Shown here piece by piece: positions 7,422 to 10,529 of a DNA stretch of 10,529 bases. The stretch comes from Anaerolineales bacterium UBA832. Its GTDB lineage: Bacteria > Chloroflexota > Anaerolineae > Anaerolineales > UBA11657. The DNA is taken from positions 1,582-12,110 of the forward strand of contig DBHI01000063.1 in the NCBI GenBank assembly GCA_002296125.1, read 5' to 3'. Each line of letters opens with the position of its first letter. The first letter of the stretch is position 1. Below the pieces are notes generated by a model that saw nothing but the letters and a program-made list of their open reading frames with translations, had not been told where the DNA came from and did not search any database. The position numbers were made by a program, and so were the translations under genes.

Positions 7422-8744
7422 CTATTCCTTTCTATCAAGAGAAGCATAAGCATGACCATCTAACAATTCAGAAAAAGCTATCTCTGCTGCCGACTCAGCT
7501 AATGCTTTAGATAAATTTTGATCCAATGTAACTACATTCATAATCTTAGTAAAGTCAGAGACATTTAAAGGAGATGCAAATTTAGCAGTGCCACCAGTTG
7601 GAAGTACATGATTAGGACCAGCAACATAATCAACTAAAACTTCACATGAATATTTACCAATAAACAAACATCCTGCATTAAATATCTTTTCAGACCATTT
7701 TTCGGCATCATGTAAATACAAACAAAGATGTTCAGGAGCATATTGATTAACAATATTGATAGCTGTTTCTATTTCAGGAACTATTAGGATACCCCCTCTA
7801 TTAGCAAAAGATTGCTGAATAATATCTTTCCTCTTCAAATCTTGTGCTCTCTTAATAACTGAATCTTTTACAGAGTTGGCTAAATCACATGATGTAGTAA
7901 TCAAAATGGATGTAGCAAGAGGATCATGTTCTGCTTGTGCCAAAAGATCAGCTGCAATCCAATCTGGATTCATAGAATCATCAGAGATGATTATAGTTTC
8001 TGTAGGACCATACAACCCATCTATTCCTACATTTCCAAATACTTGACTTTTTGCCAACGTAACAAACAAATTTCCAGGACCAACTATTTTGTCAACAGGT
8101 CGAATAGTTTCTGTACCATATGCCATCGCAGCAATCGCCTGAGCACCACCCAACTGATAAATCTCATTTATTCCTAACATATGCGCAGTCGCTTGAACCA
8201 CGTCAACAACCATTTTTTCATTTTGAGGTGGAGTACAAACAACTATTTCTTTAACATTAGCAACTTGAGCTGGAATCGCTGCCATAAGCAAAGATGATGG
8301 CAAAGATGCTGTACCACCAGGAACATATATACCCACTCTGTCTAATGGAACAATGCGCTGACCCATCACACCACCTAAATCTTTAGTATCCCAACCTGAA
8401 TTTGGTTGCAAAGCATGAAAATTACGTATACGTTCCGATGCTAAAATCAATGCTGATCTTAACTTATCAGAAATGTTATCAAAATTTTCGGATAAGTACT
8501 TAGATTCTATAATTAAAGGATCAGGAAAAATACCATCAATCTTCTTTGACCAATGTTCAAGAGATCTATCACCATTATTCTTAACGTCGGACAGAACCTT
8601 TGCAACAGCATCCTCTGGTGAAACTCCTAACCCAAAAATTTCTTCAACTCCACGCAATATATGATCAGGATATGCATGCAAATGTTCTCTTCTAGAAAAT
8701 AGTTTATTAAACGCAAGATCTATATCATCAAAAATATTAATCAT
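7422..8744 (-). CDS. hisD: Histidinol dehydrogenase HisD
   Basis: HisD performs the last two steps, oxidising L-histidinol to L-histidine through histidinal with two NAD+ and a zinc ion. The 440-residue protein has the zinc ligands Q270 and H273 (LLAQAEHDP), D372 and H431 (LDGHAYAS), the catalytic pair E338-H339 in NQYAPEHLCLY, and NAD-binding and signature stretches VPGGTASLPSSLLMAAIPA (141-159) and VGPGNLFVTLAK (221-232). The usual DMxAGPSE motif is replaced by DGLYGPTE (242-249), a recurrent variant. Length is normal. The gene overlaps hisG by eight nt, with AAGG eight nt before the ATG. Confidence 0.97.
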   Translation of the reverse strand: MINIFDDIDLAFNKLFSRREHLHAYPDHILRGVEEIFGLGVSPEDAVAKVLSDVKNNGDRSLEHWSKKIDGIFPDPLIIESKYLSENFDNISDKLRSALILASERIRNFHALQPNSGWDTKDLGGVMGQRIVPLDRVGIYVPGGTASLPSSLLMAAIPAQVANVKEIVVCTPPQNEKMVVDVVQATAHMLGINEIYQLGGAQAIAAMAYGTETIRPVDKIVGPGNLFVTLAKSQVFGNVGIDGLYGPTETIIISDDSMNPDWIAADLLAQAEHDPLATSILITTSCDLANSVKDSVIKRAQDLKRKDIIQQSFANRGGILIVPEIETAINIVNQYAPEHLCLYLHDAEKWSEKIFNAGCLFIGKYSCEVLVDYVAGPNHVLPTGGTAKFASPLNVSDFTKIMNVVTLDQNLSKALAESAAEIAFSELLDGHAYASLDRKE

Positions 8745-9750
8745 TATTCATACCTTTTATCTGTGATAATAAAGCAGTAAAACGCTCAGGTTCCTCTTCG
8801 AATACATAATTCACTGGGGAAACTATTACCCCACTACCTCCTATACTGCGTAAATCATGTATAACTTCAACTAATTGATCTTTTTGAACCACAACTTCTA
8901 CGGAACACATATTCTTCGTATTTCCTGGTGTGATAATACGTGAAATAGTCGGACCCTCTAATCCGCCAAGGTTGATTTCTGAATACATTTTTTCAGCAAC
9001 TGCTTCTGGATCTTCATATCTCATATTAGCTACAACAATACAATATTTTTCAGCACGCAAATAAGCTTCAATCAACTCCAATATATGACGAGCAACCATT
9101 AGCACATCCTTACTACTCCGTAAACTCTTGCTATTACCAATTAGGACTGCCTCTGAAACTAAAATGGTACCATCGACCAACACTTGCAACCTATTATCTC
9201 TTAATGTCTGACCAGAAGATACTAAGTCCGATATGATATCTGCATAACCAATTGCAGGTGCAACTTCCAAAGTACCCTCAGCACTAATTAACTCACAAAT
9301 GGACAAACTATTTTCTGACAAGAACTCTCGAGTAAGAACAGGATATTTGGTAGCTACTCGTAAAGGATTATCCATATTTTTAGTTTTTTCAGCCAGATCC
9401 TTAATAGTAATCACATCTTTCCAATCATCTGGAACAGCAACTTGTAGATTACAACGACCAAAACCCAATTCATCATGTAATATCAACACATCATCATCGT
9501 CACCCATATGTTCCAAAACAATGTCCAAACCTGTTATACCAAAATCTAAACTACCATTTCGCACTCCTATAACAATATCACCTGGTCTCTGAAATATCAC
9601 ATTAAGATCGGGTACAGTAGGAATAGTAGCTTGATACTGTCTTGGATTAGGTTTGTGCACTTGCAAACCACAACTCTTCAAAAAATCTAAAGCACCTATT
9701 TCGAGTCTTCCTTTACTTGGTAAACCAATTCTAATATCTGTTTGATTCAT
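8737..9750 (-). CDS. hisG: ATP phosphoribosyltransferase HisG (long form)
   Basis: HisG couples ATP to PRPP and commits carbon to histidine. The 337-residue protein begins with RIGLPSKGRL (7-16) and has the PRPP-binding signature around 157-182 (AEGTLEVAPAIGYADIISD followed by SSGQTL). About 100 residues follow from 236 on, resembling the ACT-like regulatory domain of long-form HisG (NMRYEDPEAVAEKM ... GPTISRI ... VEVVVQKDQLVEVIHDLRSIGGSGVIVSPVNYVFEEE). The long form works without HisZ, none is present here, and such enzymes are feedback-inhibited by histidine. It is somewhat longer than the usual 280-300 residues, mainly through loops in the catalytic part. The start is ATG 9750 with GGAG five nt upstream, directly behind the T-run of the attenuator. 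Confidence 0.95.
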   Translation of the reverse strand: MNQTDIRIGLPSKGRLEIGALDFLKSCGLQVHKPNPRQYQATIPTVPDLNVIFQRPGDIVIGVRNGSLDFGITGLDIVLEHMGDDDDVLILHDELGFGRCNLQVAVPDDWKDVITIKDLAEKTKNMDNPLRVATKYPVLTREFLSENSLSICELISAEGTLEVAPAIGYADIISDLVSSGQTLRDNRLQVLVDGTILVSEAVLIGNSKSLRSSKDVLMVARHILELIEAYLRAEKYCIVVANMRYEDPEAVAEKMYSEINLGGLEGPTISRIITPGNTKNMCSVEVVVQKDQLVEVIHDLRSIGGSGVIVSPVNYVFEEEPERFTALLSQIKGMNND

Positions 9751-9755
9751 AGCAT

Positions 9756-9759
9756 CTCC
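9756..9759 (-). promoter_or_regulatory. Ribosome binding site of hisG abutting the attenuator T-run
   Basis: GGAG with spacer ATGCT before the hisG ATG. It starts immediately after the ten T residues at 9769-9760, so the attenuator decides whether any transcript containing this site is made. Confidence 0.6.
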
Positions 9760-9795
9760 AAAAAAAAAACACCTACCCAGACGCTTGGTAGGTGT
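9760..9795 (-). terminator. his attenuator: intrinsic terminator in the hisG leader
   Basis: On the minus strand ACACCTACC (9795-9787) pairs perfectly over nine bp with GGTAGGTGT (9777-9769), enclosing a nine-nt loop AAGCGTCTG, and runs straight into ten consecutive T residues (9769-9760). The hairpin plus T-run is an excellent intrinsic terminator, placed before rather than after the genes it would control. Together with the His-rich leader ORF upstream it is read as the 3:4 hairpin of a transcription attenuator. It would also stop readthrough from the metallophosphoesterase gene. Confidence 0.9.
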
Positions 9796-9831
9796 AACTT
9801 ACAATTAATAGGGAACTTGCCCGCCGCGTCT
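9779..9831 (-). promoter_or_regulatory. Predicted antiterminator (2:3) pairing
   Basis: AGACGC (9831-9826) is exactly complementary to GCGTCT (9784-9779), which lies in the terminator loop. The pairing continues with GG (9825-9824) to CC (9788-9787) across a two-nt bulge, and GGG (9822-9820) to CCT (9792-9790) after one mismatch, for 11 pairs including one G-U. Since it uses most of the terminator's 5' arm, the two structures exclude each other. Found by hand pairing, not by an energy calculation. Confidence 0.65.
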
Positions 9832-9850
9832 AATTACGTGGGTATATTCC
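9812..9850 (-). promoter_or_regulatory. Predicted anti-antiterminator (1:2) hairpin overlapping the leader ORF end
   Basis: GGAA (9850-9847) can pair with TTCC (9815-9812), and CCC (9842-9840) with GGG (9822-9820), with some further isolated pairs between them. The stem starts right behind the three His codons and would hold segment 2, leaving the terminator free to form. A ribosome paused on the His codons would cover its 5' arm. The stem is imperfect, so this is weaker than the terminator and antiterminator. Confidence 0.5.
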
Positions 9851-9878
9851 TATGATGGTGTTGAAATATTATATTCAT
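9834..9878 (-). CDS. hisL: His operon leader peptide MNIIFQHHHRNIPT
   Basis: A 14-codon ORF (ATG 9878-9876, TAA 9836-9834) encodes MNIIFQHHHRNIPT, with three consecutive His codons CAC CAT CAT at 9860-9852. It lies 84 nt upstream of hisG and 38 nt before the 5' arm of an intrinsic terminator. The peptide is analogous to enterobacterial HisL, which has seven His in a row. Its likely role is sensing: scarce charged tRNA-His stalls the ribosome at these codons, letting the antiterminator form and the operon be transcribed, while fast translation to the stop favours termination. No good Shine-Dalgarno sequence precedes the ATG. An in-frame ATG at 9887 would add MLA, but the best promoter reading places the transcript start at or next to ATG 9878, so it may be leaderless. 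Too short for homology; the call rests on His run, position and structure. Confidence 0.82.
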   Translation of the reverse strand: MNIIFQHHHRNIPT

Positions 9879-9885
9879 TGCCAAC

Positions 9886-9923
9886 ATACTATCATACAGA
9901 TTCAATATGGTCAAATATGTCAA
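9886..9923 (-). promoter_or_regulatory. Candidate his operon promoter
   Basis: The region just after the upstream gene has TTGACA (9923-9918), TTGACC (9914-9909), TATGAT (9896-9891) and TAGTAT (9891-9886). TTGACC with TAGTAT has ideal 17-nt spacing and predicts a start at A9879 or A9878, the leader ORF start codon. TTGACA with TATGAT matches consensus better but is 21 nt apart. Which pair is used cannot be settled by eye. Confidence 0.5.
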
Positions 9924-9932
9924 GTAAACAAA

Positions 9933-10505
9933 TTACTTACTAATTTTAACTATCCTTGTGGATATGATCCCATCATCTATTTCAATGATTCCAAACGTTG
10001 GTACATTTGTATCATAATATACTGGACCCACAGATCCAGGATTAAAATACAACGTATTCTTAAACCACTTTTTAACTATACGATGAGTATGACCGAAAAC
10101 AATTATGTTGATATTATCAGAGAATTGACGGCACAATCTCTGATAATATCTATTGTAAGAAAACCCAATAGAGTAATACAAACACTTTTCCCAAATGTAA
10201 CTCCAAAAACCACCATGCCCATGAGTAATGCCTATTTGTACTCCTCCCATCTTTAACACAAAGCTTAACGGTAAGCTTCTACCTGCACTTGTCCATATAT
10301 CTCTATTGCCCCTAACAGCAATTACAGGTGCAATCCGTTCCAACTGTGACAATACATGAACACTGGTAATGTCTCCTGCGTGAATAATTCCAGTAACATC
10401 ATAATAGTGTAATGATTCAAACAATGAATCAGGTATACAATGCATTCTTTCTGGAACGTGTGAATCCGCTAATACGGCTAGAACAATTCTCTTATGACTA
10501 AGCAT
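9933..10505 (-). CDS. YfcE/MJ0936-type metallophosphoesterase
   Basis: The 190-residue protein belongs to the calcineurin-like phosphoesterases of the YfcE/MJ0936 type, small cytoplasmic two-metal phosphodiesterases. Metal and catalytic motifs appear in order: LADSH (D14, H16), IHAGD (D45), VRGNRD (N67), ITHGHG (H95, H97), FGHTH (H139, H141) and FNPGS (154-158). Members hydrolyse phosphodiesters such as bis-pNPP in vitro and their natural substrates are mostly unknown. The start is ATG 10505, since an in-frame TGA lies only four codons upstream; the binding site is weak. It is the gene upstream of the his operon on the same strand, ending ten nt before the first promoter-like hexamer, so it is probably a separate unit. 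A histidinol-phosphatase role is unlikely, because that enzyme in other bacteria comes from the PHP, HAD or inositol-monophosphatase families. Confidence 0.88.
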   Translation of the reverse strand: MLSHKRIVLAVLADSHVPERMHCIPDSLFESLHYYDVTGIIHAGDITSVHVLSQLERIAPVIAVRGNRDIWTSAGRSLPLSFVLKMGGVQIGITHGHGGFWSYIWEKCLYYSIGFSYNRYYQRLCRQFSDNINIIVFGHTHRIVKKWFKNTLYFNPGSVGPVYYDTNVPTFGIIEIDDGIISTRIVKISK

Positions 10506-10529
10506 GAATCCAATTCATTACAATTATTT

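Noticed and set aside
9760..9795. Hairpin as an ordinary terminator of the upstream metallophosphoesterase gene
   Set aside because: It is about 140 nt beyond that gene's stop and touches the hisG binding site, with promoter-like hexamers, a His-rich ORF and a complementary antiterminator in between. It may still act as an insulator as a side effect.
9760..9932. T-box riboswitch controlling hisG
   Set aside because: The leader is too short for a specifier stem plus antiterminator and lacks the conserved T-box core that pairs with the tRNA acceptor end. The His-codon ORF explains the terminator better.
9852..10256. Plus-strand open frame of 134 codons across the his leader and the metallophosphoesterase gene
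   Set aside because: It lies antisense to a protein with full catalytic motifs and to the leader, shows no recognisable domain, and its composition looks like a shadow frame.
9933..10505. Metallophosphoesterase as the missing histidinol-phosphate phosphatase
   Set aside because: YfcE/MJ0936-type enzymes are phosphodiesterases, the gene lies outside the attenuator-controlled unit, and known histidinol phosphatases belong to other families. The HAD-like gene is the better candidate.
1..10529. Mobile elements, CRISPR arrays, tRNA genes or phage genes
   Set aside because: No transposase or integrase motifs, no spaced repeat arrays, no cloverleaf-like sequences and no phage proteins were seen; apart from the two gaps described, the window is filled with ordinary genes.

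Overview
This AT-rich window holds a complete histidine biosynthesis operon on the minus strand: hisG-hisD-hisC-hisB-hisH-hisA-hisF-hisI-[membrane protein]-hisE-[HAD-like protein], reading from about 9750 down to 1062. The genes are tightly packed, with overlaps or gaps of 0 to about 46 nt. Two non-canonical genes are embedded at its end: a YczE-type membrane protein between hisI and hisE, and a large HAD-like putative phosphatase overlapping the end of hisE. Nine his proteins cover every step from PRPP + ATP to histidine except histidinol-phosphate phosphatase. HisB here is the dehydratase alone, so the HAD-like protein is the natural local candidate for that step.

The most interesting part is the 182-nt gap in front of hisG (9751-9932). 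On the minus strand it contains, in order, a promoter-like sequence, a 14-codon ORF encoding MNIIFQHHHRNIPT with three consecutive His codons, a region able to form two mutually exclusive hairpins, a 9-bp GC-containing hairpin followed by ten T residues, and directly after that the hisG ribosome binding site. This is the layout of a classical ribosome-mediated his attenuator. It was found by reading the sequence and appears intact.

Upstream of the leader, on the same strand, is a YfcE/MJ0936-type metallophosphoesterase (9933-10505). At the left end, a plus-strand UPF0316 (DUF5698/DUF2179) membrane protein (536-1060) runs convergently into the HAD-like gene with a single base between the stop codons. 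Divergent from it is the N-terminal part of a single-pass membrane protein with a Thr/Pro/Glu-rich outer region (2-355), which continues beyond the window.

Organism: a bacterium using the standard code with an AT-rich genome. The extracytoplasmic Thr-Pro-Glu linker, the HisD variant GLYGPTE motif and the possibly leaderless leader ORF would suit an AT-rich member of Chloroflexota (for example a marine Dehalococcoidia lineage), but this placement is an inference and should be treated as tentative. No tRNA, rRNA, CRISPR, insertion sequence or prophage signal was seen.
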